Shown here piece after piece: positions 18,758 to 28,097 of a DNA stretch of 64,000 nucleotides. Source of the DNA: CAWBLP01 sp963789495 (lineage in GTDB: Bacteria > Pseudomonadota > Alphaproteobacteria > Acetobacterales > Acetobacteraceae); contig CAWBLP010000004.1 of the NCBI GenBank assembly GCA_963789495.1, positions 496,001 to 560,000 on the forward strand, written 5' to 3'. Numbering within the stretch: the stretch's first letter is position 1; every line of letters begins with the position of its first letter. Made by a program: the position numbers and the translations under genes. The notes beneath the pieces were generated by a model. The model did no database searches, had not been told where the DNA came from, and was given only the letters and a program-made list of their open reading frames with translations.

Positions 18758-19819
18758 TCAACCGCGCGCGTACCACCCGCGCGTCGAGCCGACGATGCGG
18801 ACCACCGACAGCATCACCGGCACCTCCACCAGCACGCCTACCACGGTTGCCAAGGCCGCGCCGGACTGGAAGCCGAACAGGCTGATCGCCGCCGCCACTG
18901 CCAGTTCGAAGAAATTGCTGGCGCCGATCAGCGCCGATGGGGCGGCGATATTATGCGGAGACCCGCATGCGCGGTTCAGCACATAGGCAAGGCCGGCATT
19001 CAGATAGACCTGGATCACGATCGGCACCGCGAGCAGCAGGATCACCAGCGGTTGCTGCAGGATCTGCTCGCCCTGGAAGCCGAACAGCAGCACCAGCGTG
19101 GCAAGCAGCGCCACCAGCGACACCGGATGCAGCGCGCGCAGCATGCGGGCCAGCGCCGCTCCGCCGCCCCCGCTCAGCAATGCGCGCCTCCAGATCTGCG
19201 CCGCAATCACCGGCACCACGATGTACAGGGCCACGGACAGGAACAGCGTGTCCCAGGGCACGGTGATGGCGGACAGGCCAAGCAGCAGGGCCACGATCGG
19301 GGCGAAGGCGACGATCATGATGGCGTCGTTCAGCGCCACCTGGCTGAGCGTGAAGTTCGGATCGCCGTCCGACAGGTTGGACCACACGAACACCATCGCG
19401 GTGCAGGGGGCGGCTGCCAGCAGGATGAGCCCGGCGATGTAGCTGTCGATCTGTCCCGCCGGCAGCAGCGGGCGGAACAGCCAGCCGATGAACAGCCAGC
19501 CCAGCAGCGCCATGGAGAACGGCTTGACCAGCCAGTTGATGCCCAGTGTCACGCCGATACCGCGCCAGTGGCGTGTCACCTCGCCGATCGCGGCAAAGTC
19601 CACGCGCAGCAGCATCGGCACGATCATCAGCCAGATCAGCACCGCGACCGGCAGGTTGACTTTGGCGACGCTCAGGCCGCCCAGCAGATGGAACGGCGCC
19701 GGGGCGACACTGCCGAGGGCGATGCCCGCGATGATGCAAAGTGCTACCCAGAGCGTCAGGTAACGTTCGAACAGGCCGAGTGCGGCAGCGGGTCGAGTGG
19801 GGGCGATGGTGTCCTGCAT
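18758..19819 (-). CDS. acr3: Arsenite efflux permease, ACR3 family
   Basis: 353 aa from the ATG at 19817-19819 (MQDTIAPTRP), the usual ACR3 length; a longer frame upstream has no family-like sequence. Ten hydrophobic segments. Seen: LFERYLTLWVALCIIAGIALG at the N-terminus, the conserved PAAPCTAMVFVW-type segment with the essential Cys (here AAPCTAMVFVWSNL), and GDPNFTLSQVALNDAIM. Exports As(III) with the proton gradient. Fourth gene of arsRC-gapdh-arsJ-acr3, 47 bases after arsJ. Confidence 0.93.
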   Translation of the reverse strand: MQDTIAPTRPAAALGLFERYLTLWVALCIIAGIALGSVAPAPFHLLGGLSVAKVNLPVAVLIWLMIVPMLLRVDFAAIGEVTRHWRGIGVTLGINWLVKPFSMALLGWLFIGWLFRPLLPAGQIDSYIAGLILLAAAPCTAMVFVWSNLSDGDPNFTLSQVALNDAIMIVAFAPIVALLLGLSAITVPWDTLFLSVALYIVVPVIAAQIWRRALLSGGGGAALARMLRALHPVSLVALLATLVLLFGFQGEQILQQPLVILLLAVPIVIQVYLNAGLAYVLNRACGSPHNIAAPSALIGASNFFELAVAAAISLFGFQSGAALATVVGVLVEVPVMLSVVRIVGSTRGWYARG

Positions 19820-19866
19820 GATCCGATCTGAAGCTGGGAAAGGGGGAAACCCGGCGTCTGCTGCGT

Positions 19867-21093
19867 TCAGGCCGGGGCGCGCCGCGGCACGGACCCGGAA
19901 GGCAGCAGCATGGTCACGCCGAGGCAGAGCGCAAGCATGACCGCGGAGCCCCATAGGCAGGCTTGCATGCCGCCCACCTGGGTGAGGATGCCGGACAGCA
20001 GGATGCCCATCAGCCGGCCGGCCGCATTGGCGGCGTAGTAGAAGCCGACATCCTCGGCGGCCTTTTCGGAGCCGGCATAGGCGAGGATCAGGTAGGAATG
20101 CAGCGACGAGATCACGGCGAACACGAAGCCGAAGATCAGCAGCCCGACGACCAGGACGAGATCCGGCCGGTGCAGGCCCGGTGCCGCGAGAAGCACTGCC
20201 AGTGCCACCGGGATCGCGGTGAGCACCGCCCCCCAGATCCGCGCGGCTGGGACCTCACGACTCAGTCCGTCGCGACTGCGCGTCACCAAGGCCGGTGCCG
20301 CGGCCTGCACCGCGCCATAGCCGATGGTCCAGATCGCGAGGAAGCCGGCCACCTGCATGTACTGCCAGCCCTGGCTGTACAGGAACACCGGCAGGCCGAC
20401 CACGAACCAGACGTCGCGTGACCCGAACAGGACGATGCGCGCGCCCGCCATCAGGTTGATCGCGCGGGATTTGGCGAACAGCTCACGGAAACTGCGGGAG
20501 GACTTCGCCTTGCCGAGCGTGCGCGGCAGCGCCAGCAGCACGCCGGCCAGCACGACCACGAGCATCGCCGCCATCAGCCACAGTGCCGGCCGAAACCCCA
20601 CCGTTTGCAGCAGGAAGCCGCCGATGAAGAACCCAGCACCCTTGGTGGCATTCTTCGAGCCGGTGAACCAGGCCACCCAGCGGAACAACTGCCCGGCGCC
20701 CTGCTGTGCGGTCGCCTTGATCGCGCTTTTCGATGCGGTCTTGGTGAGGTCCTTGGCGACCCCGGCAATGCCCTGTGCGGCCACCACCCAGGCGACCGAG
20801 GCGACCGCGCCCCAGCTCGGGTCCAGCGCCGACAGCATGCACAGCCCGAAGATCTGCAGCACCAGCCCGGTCGCCAGCATGCGCGGAATGCCGAAGCGCG
20901 ACGCCAGCCAGCCGCCGCCGACATTGGCGAAGATGCCTGCCGTCTCATACAGCAGGAACAGGAAGGCCAGCATGAATGGCGTGTAGCCGATTGCGTAGAA
21001 ATGCAGCAGCACCAGCATCCGGATGGCGCCGTCGGTGACGGTGAACAGGAAATACGAGCTGGTGACGATGGCGTAGTTGCGGACTGCGGACAT
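19867..21093 (-). CDS. arsJ: Organoarsenical efflux MFS transporter ArsJ
   Basis: 408 aa, 12-helix MFS protein. N-terminal VRNYAIVTSSYFLFTVTDGA and LLHFYAIGYTPFMLAFLFLL, and the segment TGSKNATKGAGFFIGGFLL, are characteristic of ArsJ. It exports 1-arseno-3-phosphoglycerate, the unstable product made by the neighbouring GAPDH from arsenate and glyceraldehyde-3-phosphate, which then decays outside the cell: a two-gene arsenate detoxification. Start ATG 21093 abuts the gapdh stop, overlapping by one base. Confidence 0.93.
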   Translation of the reverse strand: MSAVRNYAIVTSSYFLFTVTDGAIRMLVLLHFYAIGYTPFMLAFLFLLYETAGIFANVGGGWLASRFGIPRMLATGLVLQIFGLCMLSALDPSWGAVASVAWVVAAQGIAGVAKDLTKTASKSAIKATAQQGAGQLFRWVAWFTGSKNATKGAGFFIGGFLLQTVGFRPALWLMAAMLVVVLAGVLLALPRTLGKAKSSRSFRELFAKSRAINLMAGARIVLFGSRDVWFVVGLPVFLYSQGWQYMQVAGFLAIWTIGYGAVQAAAPALVTRSRDGLSREVPAARIWGAVLTAIPVALAVLLAAPGLHRPDLVLVVGLLIFGFVFAVISSLHSYLILAYAGSEKAAEDVGFYYAANAAGRLMGILLSGILTQVGGMQACLWGSAVMLALCLGVTMLLPSGSVPRRAPA

Positions 21094-22136
21094 CAGACGC
21101 CTCGCGCGATGACGATGTTGGCGAGGTCCACCATGCGGCAGGCATAGCCGACCTCGTTGTCGTACCAGGCATAGATTTTCAGAAGCGTCCCGTCGGTCAC
21201 CAGCGTGCTGGGGCCGTCCACGATCGCGCTGCGTGGGTCGTTGGCATAGTCGGCCGAGACCAGGGGCCGTCGTTCCAATCCCAGAATGCCGGCGAGCGGC
21301 CCGGCGGCGGCGTCCTGGAACAGGTGGTTGACCTCGTCCGCTGTGACCGGCTTCGCCATCTCGAACACGCAGTCGGTCAGGCTGGCATTCAGCACCGGCG
21401 CACGCACCGCATGGCCGTCCAGCTTGCCTTTCAGCTCGGGATAGATCAGCGCGATGGCGGTCGCGCTGCCGGTCGTGGTGGGCGACAGCGACAGCATGGC
21501 CGAACGCGCCCGCCGCAGGTCCTTGTGCGGCGCATCGACCACGACGTTGGTGTTGGTCGGGTCGTGGATCGTGGTGATCTGGCCGTGGCGGATGCCGATC
21601 GCCTCCTGCAGCACCTTCACCACCGGAGCGAGGCAGTTGGTGGTGCAGGATGCCGCGGTCAGCAGCCGGTGCCGCGACGGCTCATACCAATGGTCGTTGA
21701 CCCCGACGACGATATTGAGCGCGCCGGCCTGCTTGACGGGCGCCGCCACGATCACGCGTTTCACGCCGCGCGCGAAATATCCGTCCAGGGTGTCGCTGGT
21801 CAGGAACTTGCCGGTGCATTCCAGCACGATATCGCACCCGAATTGGCCCCACGGGACGGCATCGGGTGTGGCCGCCGCGCTGAAGCCGATTCGGCGGTTG
21901 CCGATATGGATGGCGCGGTCGTCCTCCGCCTCGATAGGCTCGCGCCAGCGCCCATGCACGCTGTCGAATTCCAGCAGATGTGCCGCGGTCGCTGCCCCAC
22001 CCTTCACCTCGTTCACATGAACGATGTCCAGGCGATTGTCGGCCCGCGGATCGTCAGCCGGGCGATACAGGCCGCCCATCGCCGCCCGCAGCGCCAGCCG
22101 GCCGATCCGGCCCATGCCGTTGATGCCGACGCGCAT
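21093..22136 (-). CDS. ArsJ-associated glyceraldehyde-3-phosphate dehydrogenase
   Basis: 347 aa. Seen: NAD-binding MRVGINGMGRIGRLALRA, active-site SCTTNCLAP (catalytic Cys), TIHDPTNTNVVVD and the C-terminal WYDNEVGYACRMVDL. Beyond glycolysis, the arsJ-linked paralogue forms 1-arseno-3-phosphoglycerate from arsenate; its place directly between arsRC and arsJ supports that role. The phosphate-site loop reads TIHDPTN instead of the common TTIHAYT-type, a typical feature of this branch as far as I can judge. Confidence 0.93.
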   Translation of the reverse strand: MRVGINGMGRIGRLALRAAMGGLYRPADDPRADNRLDIVHVNEVKGGAATAAHLLEFDSVHGRWREPIEAEDDRAIHIGNRRIGFSAAATPDAVPWGQFGCDIVLECTGKFLTSDTLDGYFARGVKRVIVAAPVKQAGALNIVVGVNDHWYEPSRHRLLTAASCTTNCLAPVVKVLQEAIGIRHGQITTIHDPTNTNVVVDAPHKDLRRARSAMLSLSPTTTGSATAIALIYPELKGKLDGHAVRAPVLNASLTDCVFEMAKPVTADEVNHLFQDAAAGPLAGILGLERRPLVSADYANDPRSAIVDGPSTLVTDGTLLKIYAWYDNEVGYACRMVDLANIVIARGV

Positions 22137-22138
22137 GG

Positions 22139-23002
22139 TCAGCGCACGTCCGCTCGTGCGGGAATGCCGCCACCCCCGATCTCGTCGAGCCGCGCATGAA
22201 GGGAAAGGCGGTCGAGTGACGCGAACGGAAGCGCGGAGAAAACCTCGATCCTGCGGCGCAAACCGGCATAGAGCTCGTTCAGCAGCGCGGCGCGTTCGAT
22301 CGTGCTGCCGGTGAATTTCGACGGATCAGGCAGCGGCCAGGCGCCGGTGACCGTCAACGCGCCGAAATCGGGGCAGACCTGCCCATCCGGCGTGTCACAC
22401 AGGGTAATGACGAAATCCATCTGTGGCGCATTGGGACCGGTGAACTCCTGCCAGGATTTGCTGCGCAGGGCATTGGTGTCGTGTCCCAGCGCGCGCAGCT
22501 TCGCGATCACCTCCGGGTTGGGTTCGGCGATCGGTTCGGTGCCGGCCGAGTAGGCCCGGAACCGCTCGCCGCCAAAGCGATGAAGTATCGCCTCCGCCAT
22601 GATCGAGCGGGCCGAATTATGCGTGCACAGGAACAGCACATTGAAGGCCGGAGTCATGCCTTTGTCCTCATCGGGCAAGGGAGGCAGCAGCCGCGCCAGG
22701 TCGCCGCAGAGTTCGGGGCGGCCGCTGCAACAGGTCTCGGTCAGAAAGCCCAGCAGGCTGCGCAATCCGACGAACCGCGCGGCATGGATGATCTGGCGGC
22801 CGCGTCGGGTCGAATGCGTCAGACCGGCCCGTTCCAGCGCGGCGAGATGGAAGGAGAGGGTGGAGGCGGGCACCCCGAGGCGCAGGCCGAGTTCCCCGGC
22901 CGGCAGGCCGTTGGGGCCTTCGGCGATCAGCAGACGCATGAGGTCAAGCCGGGTTTCCTGCGCGAGTGCGGCGAAGCCGAGGGCGGCCTGGGTCGATTCC
23001 AT
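22139..23002 (-). CDS. ArsR-ArsC fusion: arsenic repressor joined to low-molecular-weight arsenate reductase
   Basis: 287 aa from the ATG at 23000-23002 (MESTQAALGF), chosen because the ArsR domain starts there and the operator overlaps it; the open frame continues upstream without homology. Residues 1-115 are ArsR (AQETRLDLMRLLIAE, recognition region VPASTLSFHLAALERAGL, Cys pair ETCCSGRPELC). From about 120 it is a thioredoxin-type LMW-phosphatase arsenate reductase: VLFLCTHNSARSIMAEAIL with the CX5R loop, then SAGTEP and LCDTPDGQVCPD. Sensor and reductase in one chain; first gene of the arsenic operon, two bases before gapdh. Confidence 0.93.
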   Translation of the reverse strand: MESTQAALGFAALAQETRLDLMRLLIAEGPNGLPAGELGLRLGVPASTLSFHLAALERAGLTHSTRRGRQIIHAARFVGLRSLLGFLTETCCSGRPELCGDLARLLPPLPDEDKGMTPAFNVLFLCTHNSARSIMAEAILHRFGGERFRAYSAGTEPIAEPNPEVIAKLRALGHDTNALRSKSWQEFTGPNAPQMDFVITLCDTPDGQVCPDFGALTVTGAWPLPDPSKFTGSTIERAALLNELYAGLRRRIEVFSALPFASLDRLSLHARLDEIGGGGIPARADVR

Positions 23003-23024
23003 ATTTCCAGAGTTACAGAAATAT
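23001..23024 (-). promoter_or_regulatory. Candidate ArsR operator at the arsRC start
   Basis: Perfect 7-base inverted repeat ATATTTC (23001-23007) / GAAATAT (23018-23024), ten bases apart, overlapping the fusion gene's start codon in an AT-rich patch. Position and symmetry fit autorepression by the ArsR domain encoded immediately downstream. Confidence 0.5.
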
Positions 23025-23231
23025 AGGGCGGAGCGCAAGCTCCAGCAGCCGATCGCACATGATGGGCCCCGGCGCGGTCGGTTCGGTTTGCGGCAAGGGC
23101 GCCGAGGAGATCGACGCGCGCGGCAGGGGTCATCCGGCCGGACACAGCAGTACCGTTCCCCAGGACGCACAAGCGGACTAGCCTAGGGGTCGACATCCAC
23201 GCGCCGCAGAACGCAAGGGGAGCAAACGCAC

Positions 23232-24164
23232 ATGAAAATCGGCTTCATCGGACTCGGCATGATGGGCAAGGGCATGGCCGCCAACCTGCAAAAAGCGGGG
23301 CATATGCTGGTGGTGCATGACCTGTCGCGGCAGGCGGCCTCGCAGCATCTGGAGAACGGTGCCGAATGGGCGGACAGCCCGCGCGCCGTCGCCGCCGCCG
23401 TCGACCTGGTGTTCACCTCCCTCCCGACCCCCGCCGACGTAGAGCACGTGGGCCTGGGCAAGGACGGGCTGGCCGAAGGGTTCCGCAAAGGCGCCGCCTG
23501 GTTCGACCTTTCCACCAACGCGGTGACGGTGGTGCGCGGACTGCATACGACGCTGGTGGAGCAGGGCGTGGAGCTGCTGGACGCGCCGGTGAGTGGCGGG
23601 CCGCGCGGCGCCAATAGCGGACGGCTGGCGATCTGGGTCGGCGGCGACCGCGCCACGTTCGACAAATACAGTGCGGTGCTGGACGCGATGGGCGATGCCG
23701 CACGCTATATCGGCCCGATCGGCGCCGGGACGATCGCCAAGCTGGTGCACAACGCCGCCGGGGCCGCGGTCAATATCGCGTTGGCCGAGGTGTTCACCAT
23801 GGGCGTCAAGGCGGGGGTGGAGCCGCTGCCGTTGTGGGAGGCGATCCGCCAGGGCGCCGGCGGACGCAGCCGGTTGTTCGATCGCATGGCCAGTCATTTC
23901 CTCACCGGTAGCTACGACCCGGCCGATTTTGCCCTGCGCCTGCTGCACAAGGACGTCTCGCTGGCCTGTCAGCTCGCGCGCGACGTTGGCGTGCCGATGC
24001 GGCTGACCAACCTGGCACAGCTTGAACTGACCGAGGCGCTGGGTCGCGGCTGGGCTGACCGCGACAGCCGGGTTGGCATGCTGTTGCAACAGGAACGCGC
24101 GGGGATCGACAAGATCGCCATTCCGCGGGACCAGTTGAAGAAGGTGCTGGACGAGGACCAGTAG
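23232..24164 (+). CDS. NAD(P)-dependent dehydrogenase of the 3-hydroxyisobutyrate dehydrogenase family
   Basis: 310 aa. Seen: N-terminal dinucleotide motif GFIGLGMMGKGMAANLQKAG, substrate motif DAPVSGGPRGANSG (consensus DAPVSGG), catalytic Lys in GTIAKLVHNAAG, and a C-terminal helical domain with LHKDVSLACQLARD. Beta-hydroxyacid dehydrogenases act on 3-hydroxyisobutyrate, tartronate semialdehyde and similar acids; the substrate is not determinable. GGGGAG ribosome site precedes ATG 23232. Followed closely by two LLM oxidoreductases. Confidence 0.9.
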   Translation: MKIGFIGLGMMGKGMAANLQKAGHMLVVHDLSRQAASQHLENGAEWADSPRAVAAAVDLVFTSLPTPADVEHVGLGKDGLAEGFRKGAAWFDLSTNAVTVVRGLHTTLVEQGVELLDAPVSGGPRGANSGRLAIWVGGDRATFDKYSAVLDAMGDAARYIGPIGAGTIAKLVHNAAGAAVNIALAEVFTMGVKAGVEPLPLWEAIRQGAGGRSRLFDRMASHFLTGSYDPADFALRLLHKDVSLACQLARDVGVPMRLTNLAQLELTEALGRGWADRDSRVGMLLQQERAGIDKIAIPRDQLKKVLDEDQ

Positions 24165-24278
24165 GCTTCCGGGGCCGGACACGTCCCGGTCGCCATGATC
24201 GGGCCGATCCGATCCGGGTCGGCGATGACGCAGCAACAGTCCGGCTCTGACCGGCGCGGGGCAACACGGAGAGCAACC

Positions 24279-25178
24279 ATGCAGATCGGCGCACTGATCC
24301 CCCTGGGCGATATCGGCGGCGATCCCGCCACGGTTCAGGACTACGCCCAGCAGACCGAGGCCCTGGGCTATGACTTCATCGAAGCCCCGGACCACGTCCT
24401 GGGCGTCAATGCAGCCTCGCGCCCCGACTGGGACCTCAGCCGCAACACCTCGGAAGACCTGTTCCACGACCCGTTCGTGCTGTTCGGCTTCCTCGCCGGC
24501 TGCACCCAAAAGCTCGGCTTTTCCACCGGCGTGTTGATCCTGCCACAGCGGCAGACCGTGCTGGTGGCGAAGCAGGCGGCCTGCCTGGACGTCCTCTGCG
24601 GCGGCAAATTCCGCCTCGGCATCGGCGTGGGCTGGAACGAGGTGGAGTTCACCGGCCTGAACGAGAATTTTCGCAATCGCGGCCGCCGCTCGGAGGAGCA
24701 GGTGCAGGTGATGCAGGCGCTGTGGAGGGACCAGCACGTTACCTTCAAGGGCCGCTATCACACGATCGAGGACGCCGGCATCAATCCGCGTCCCGCCTCC
24801 GGCCGTGTGCCCGTCTGGTTCGGCGGCCATCACGAGCACACCCTGAACCGCATCGCCAAATGGGGTGACGGCTGGATGCCCAACGCCTATCCGCCGGATG
24901 ACAGCGCGCTGACCGTCTTCGAGCAGTTGCGCGCCCTGACCCGCCAGGCCGGCCGTGATCCCGCCGCCATCGGCATCGAGGTCTGGACCTCCTGCGGCGC
25001 CGGTACCCCGGCGGAGTGGAGGCGCGAGGCGGCGTTCTGGAAATCCGCCGGGGTGTCGCATCTGTGCCTGACGACGACTTTTAACCGCCGCCATCATCGC
25101 CGGATCGACGGCACCACACTGGCCGACCATCTCGCCGCATTGCGCCGCTATCGCGATGCCGTGGCCGACGCGTTGTAG
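24279..25178 (+). CDS. LLM-class flavin-dependent oxidoreductase, first of a tandem pair
   Basis: 299 aa from the ATG at 24279. Luciferase-like TIM barrel. Seen: FIEAPDHVLGVN, DPFVLFGFLAGCTQKLGF, LVAKQAACLDVLCGGKFRLG (conserved barrel strand) and GVGWNEVEFTGLNENF, typical of the F420-dependent TIGR03619-like branch. Cofactor F420 versus FMN cannot be settled by eye. The next gene encodes a close paralogue 11 bases downstream, in the same operon. Confidence 0.88.
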   Translation: MQIGALIPLGDIGGDPATVQDYAQQTEALGYDFIEAPDHVLGVNAASRPDWDLSRNTSEDLFHDPFVLFGFLAGCTQKLGFSTGVLILPQRQTVLVAKQAACLDVLCGGKFRLGIGVGWNEVEFTGLNENFRNRGRRSEEQVQVMQALWRDQHVTFKGRYHTIEDAGINPRPASGRVPVWFGGHHEHTLNRIAKWGDGWMPNAYPPDDSALTVFEQLRALTRQAGRDPAAIGIEVWTSCGAGTPAEWRREAAFWKSAGVSHLCLTTTFNRRHHRRIDGTTLADHLAALRRYRDAVADAL

Positions 25179-25189
25179 GAGGCACCCCC

Positions 25190-26086
25190 ATGCAGCTCGG
25201 TGCCTCGCTGCCGGTCGCCGACCTCGGCGTCGATGCGATCGCAATCCGCGACTACGCCCAGGCGGCGGAGGGTCTCGGCTACGACTACCTGGTGGTGCCG
25301 GACCACGTGCTGGGCGCCAATCCGGCAACCCATATCGGCGACCAGCGGATCGGCAGCTCCGCTACGCCCTATCACGATCCGTTCGTGCTGTTCGGCTTCC
25401 TCGCCGGCTGCACGCGGCGGATCGGCTTCGCGGCCGGCGTGCTGATCCTGGCGCAGCGCCAGGCGGTGCTGGTGGCCAAGCAGGCGGCGAGTCTGGACGT
25501 GCTGTGCGGCGGCCGGTTCCGGCTGGGCATCGGCGTCGGCTGGAACGAAATCGAGTTCACCGCGCTGAATGAAAACTTTCGCAATCGCGGCGCGCGCTCT
25601 GAGGAGCAGGTGCAGGTGATGCAGGCGCTGTGGGCCGAACCGCATGTCAGCTTCGACGGCAAATGGCATAGGGTGGAGGATGCTGGAATCAATCCGCGCC
25701 CGGCATCCGGTCGGGTGCCGCTATGGTTCGGCGGCCATGCCGAGGCGACCTTCCGCCGCACCGCGAAATATGGCGATGGATTCATGCCGCTGGCCTATCC
25801 GCCGGACGACACCGCCCTGGCGGCATTCGACAAGCTCCGCACTCTGGCCCGCGCGGAAAGTCGCGATCCGGCAGAGATCGGCATCGAGGTCTGGATGTCG
25901 CCGGGTGCGGGCGATACCGCTGATTGGCGACAGGAGATGGCATTCTGGAAGCAGGCCGGGGTGACGCATGTAACGGCTCACACCACCTTCCCCGGCGGTC
26001 ACCATCGGCGGATCGCCGGTCATACGGCCGGGGATCACCTTGCGGCGATTACCCAGTTCCGTGGCGCGGTGGCGGATTTGATTTAG
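25190..26086 (+). CDS. LLM-class flavin-dependent oxidoreductase, second of a tandem pair
   Basis: 298 aa; nearly collinear with the preceding protein, sharing LVVPDHVLGANP, HDPFVLFGFLAGCTRRIGF, LCGGRFRLGIGVGWNEIEF and NPRPASGRVPLWFGGHAEAT. An AGGAGG ribosome site (25177-25182) precedes ATG 25190. The pair clearly arose by tandem duplication and probably acts on related substrates, perhaps as a heterodimer (inference). Confidence 0.88.
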   Translation: MQLGASLPVADLGVDAIAIRDYAQAAEGLGYDYLVVPDHVLGANPATHIGDQRIGSSATPYHDPFVLFGFLAGCTRRIGFAAGVLILAQRQAVLVAKQAASLDVLCGGRFRLGIGVGWNEIEFTALNENFRNRGARSEEQVQVMQALWAEPHVSFDGKWHRVEDAGINPRPASGRVPLWFGGHAEATFRRTAKYGDGFMPLAYPPDDTALAAFDKLRTLARAESRDPAEIGIEVWMSPGAGDTADWRQEMAFWKQAGVTHVTAHTTFPGGHHRRIAGHTAGDHLAAITQFRGAVADLI

Positions 26087-26290
26087 CAGCGCATAGTCGA
26101 AACTGACAGGCCGACAATACATTTTCCCTTCCGATTGGTGCCCGGGCGCCCTACCCTGGAACCATCGTGCGTGCCGCACCATGTATCACCGATCCGGCCC
26201 CAGAGTGCCGGTCAACGTCCGGAGCCAATCGTGGTCACTCTGCTTCCCGCACCTCTGGCCTGCTGCCGGTGGGAACTCGAGCGTCGTCAT

Positions 26291-26566
26291 ATGACGCCGC
26301 CCTCCAATGTAGCATTGCGCTTCATTGTCGAGGAGGATTCGCGCCTGGTGCAGGCGCTGAACGATGCCTACGCGGAGGCCGATCCTGACGGCGGGCTGGA
26401 CAAGCCCGAGCGGGAGGCCCTGCACGACGTGATCGGACGACATTTCATCGGCCAGGCTTGGCCGCGCACGGCATCGATGGATGCCACGCGGCGGTTCATG
26501 GGCGAATTGCAGCGTGCGATGGCAGCGTCCGGCTGGAAGGTCGACCTGTTCGCCGTGGCCGCGTAG
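26291..26566 (+). CDS. Hypothetical protein (91 aa)
   Basis: ATG at 26291 is preferred over the longer frame from 26135, whose extra N-terminus (Pro/Arg/Cys-rich) looks non-coding. Soluble, helical, with VEEDSRLVQALNDAYAEADP and FMGELQRAMAASGW; no domain recognised. The following gap to 26852 shows no gene, only an AGGAGG for the next CDS. Confidence 0.5.
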   Translation: MTPPSNVALRFIVEEDSRLVQALNDAYAEADPDGGLDKPEREALHDVIGRHFIGQAWPRTASMDATRRFMGELQRAMAASGWKVDLFAVAA

Positions 26567-26852
26567 CCGCTCGATCGGGACCGGGTCATTACCCGATCCA
26601 GTTCGCCTGACCACCCGACCGCACCGCCCGACGCGTCTTTGCCCTGAGGTTGGCCGCACCGGCTGCCAGTCCTGATCGCGGCCGGCTACCTTTGCGCAAT
26701 CTCCCAACATTGCTCCTGTAAACGCCCCGTCGAGCCGCTGCGCTGCGTCCGTCATCGGCTTGGCGCAGCAGCCGTGCGCCCGACGCAAGCCGTCTTATCT
26801 GGCGCTGTCCGGCCATTTCATGGTGCACTCATCGCATTAAGGAGGAAACGCC

Positions 26853-28097
26853 GTGGACAATGCGCGAGGCAGCCCGCCGGCGCAGGGCGCGCGCATGCCC
26901 AATTCGCCCTGGCGGGCCCTCAGCCTGCCGGGCCGGCCCGATTTCTGGCGGCTGTGGTCCGTCGGCCTGGTGGTATTCACGGTGCGCTGGCTGGAGACGG
27001 TGACCGTCGGCGTCTTCGTTTATCTGCATACCAGGTCGGCCTTCCTGGTCGCCATGATGACGATGCTGCGCCTGCTGCCGATGGGGCTGTTCGGCGCTTT
27101 CCTGGGCGCCCTGGCGGAGAAGATCGACCGCCGCACCACACTGATCGGCGTGGTGCTGATGATGGGTGCCACCTCGGGCGCGCTGGCACTGCTGGCCCAT
27201 GCCGGGCAACTCGCCATCTGGCACCTGGCGGTTGCGAGCTTCCTGAACGGGCTGGGCTGGGCCACCGATAATCCGGTCCGCCGGGTCATGATCGGCGAGG
27301 TCGTCGGCAGCGAGCAGATGGGCACGGCAATGTCGCTGGACGTGGGTGCCAACAATGCGAGCCGTATGGTGGGGCCGACCGTGGGCGGTTTGCTGCTCGC
27401 CGGGGTTGGCATCGACGGCGCCTTTGCGCTCAGCGTGCTGCTGTATGGGTTTGCCCTCGTTGCGGCCTGGAAGGTCACCTATCACAGTGCTGCGCCGGCC
27501 GGGTCGGGCGCCGTCCTGGCGCGGATCGCGGAAGGGCTGCGCCTGGTGCGTGGCGATCGGAGGCTGGTCGGTACGCTCACCGTCACGGTGATCTACAACG
27601 TGTTCGGCTGGCCCTTCACCAGCATGGTGCCGGTCATCGGCCAGGACCGTCTGGGCCTCGGGCCGGAGGGCATCGGCATCCTGGCCAGCATGGACGGTAT
27701 TGGCGCGTTCTGCGGCGCGCTGCTGCTCGCTCTGTTCCTGCGGCCTCAGTGGTACGCGCGCGCCTATGTCGGCGGAGTCATCGCCTACCTGGTGATGCTG
27801 ATCGTGTTCGCGCTGGTGCCGATGCCGCTGGTTGCCGGTGGTGCGCTGCTGTTCACCGGGCTGGGCGGGGCCGGCTTCAGTACCATGCAGGCGACCCTGG
27901 TCTATCTGGCCGCGCCGCCGGAGATGCGGAGCCGGATCCTGGGCGTGCTGTCGGTGTGTATCGGCGTGGGGCCGGTCGGCTTCGTCGCCCTTGGCCTGCT
28001 GGCGGATGCGATCGGCGCGAATTGGGCGACCGCGGCGGCCGGTCTGACGGGATTGCTGGCGCTGGCCGTTACCCGTCCACTCTGGCGGGTGATCTGA
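26853..28097 (+). CDS. Major facilitator superfamily transporter
   Basis: 414 aa, GTG start at 26853 preceded by a strong AGGAGG (26841-26846). Twelve hydrophobic segments; LPGRPDFWRLWSVGLVVFTV at the N-terminus, loop-2 motif GALAEKIDRRTTLIG, and NGLGWATDNPVRRVMIGEVV resemble the enterobactin-exporter/MFS-3 drug efflux branch. Substrate unknown. Its 3' end overlaps the convergent pfkB gene by 29 bases. Confidence 0.85.
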   Translation: MDNARGSPPAQGARMPNSPWRALSLPGRPDFWRLWSVGLVVFTVRWLETVTVGVFVYLHTRSAFLVAMMTMLRLLPMGLFGAFLGALAEKIDRRTTLIGVVLMMGATSGALALLAHAGQLAIWHLAVASFLNGLGWATDNPVRRVMIGEVVGSEQMGTAMSLDVGANNASRMVGPTVGGLLLAGVGIDGAFALSVLLYGFALVAAWKVTYHSAAPAGSGAVLARIAEGLRLVRGDRRLVGTLTVTVIYNVFGWPFTSMVPVIGQDRLGLGPEGIGILASMDGIGAFCGALLLALFLRPQWYARAYVGGVIAYLVMLIVFALVPMPLVAGGALLFTGLGGAGFSTMQATLVYLAAPPEMRSRILGVLSVCIGVGPVGFVALGLLADAIGANWATAAAGLTGLLALAVTRPLWRVI

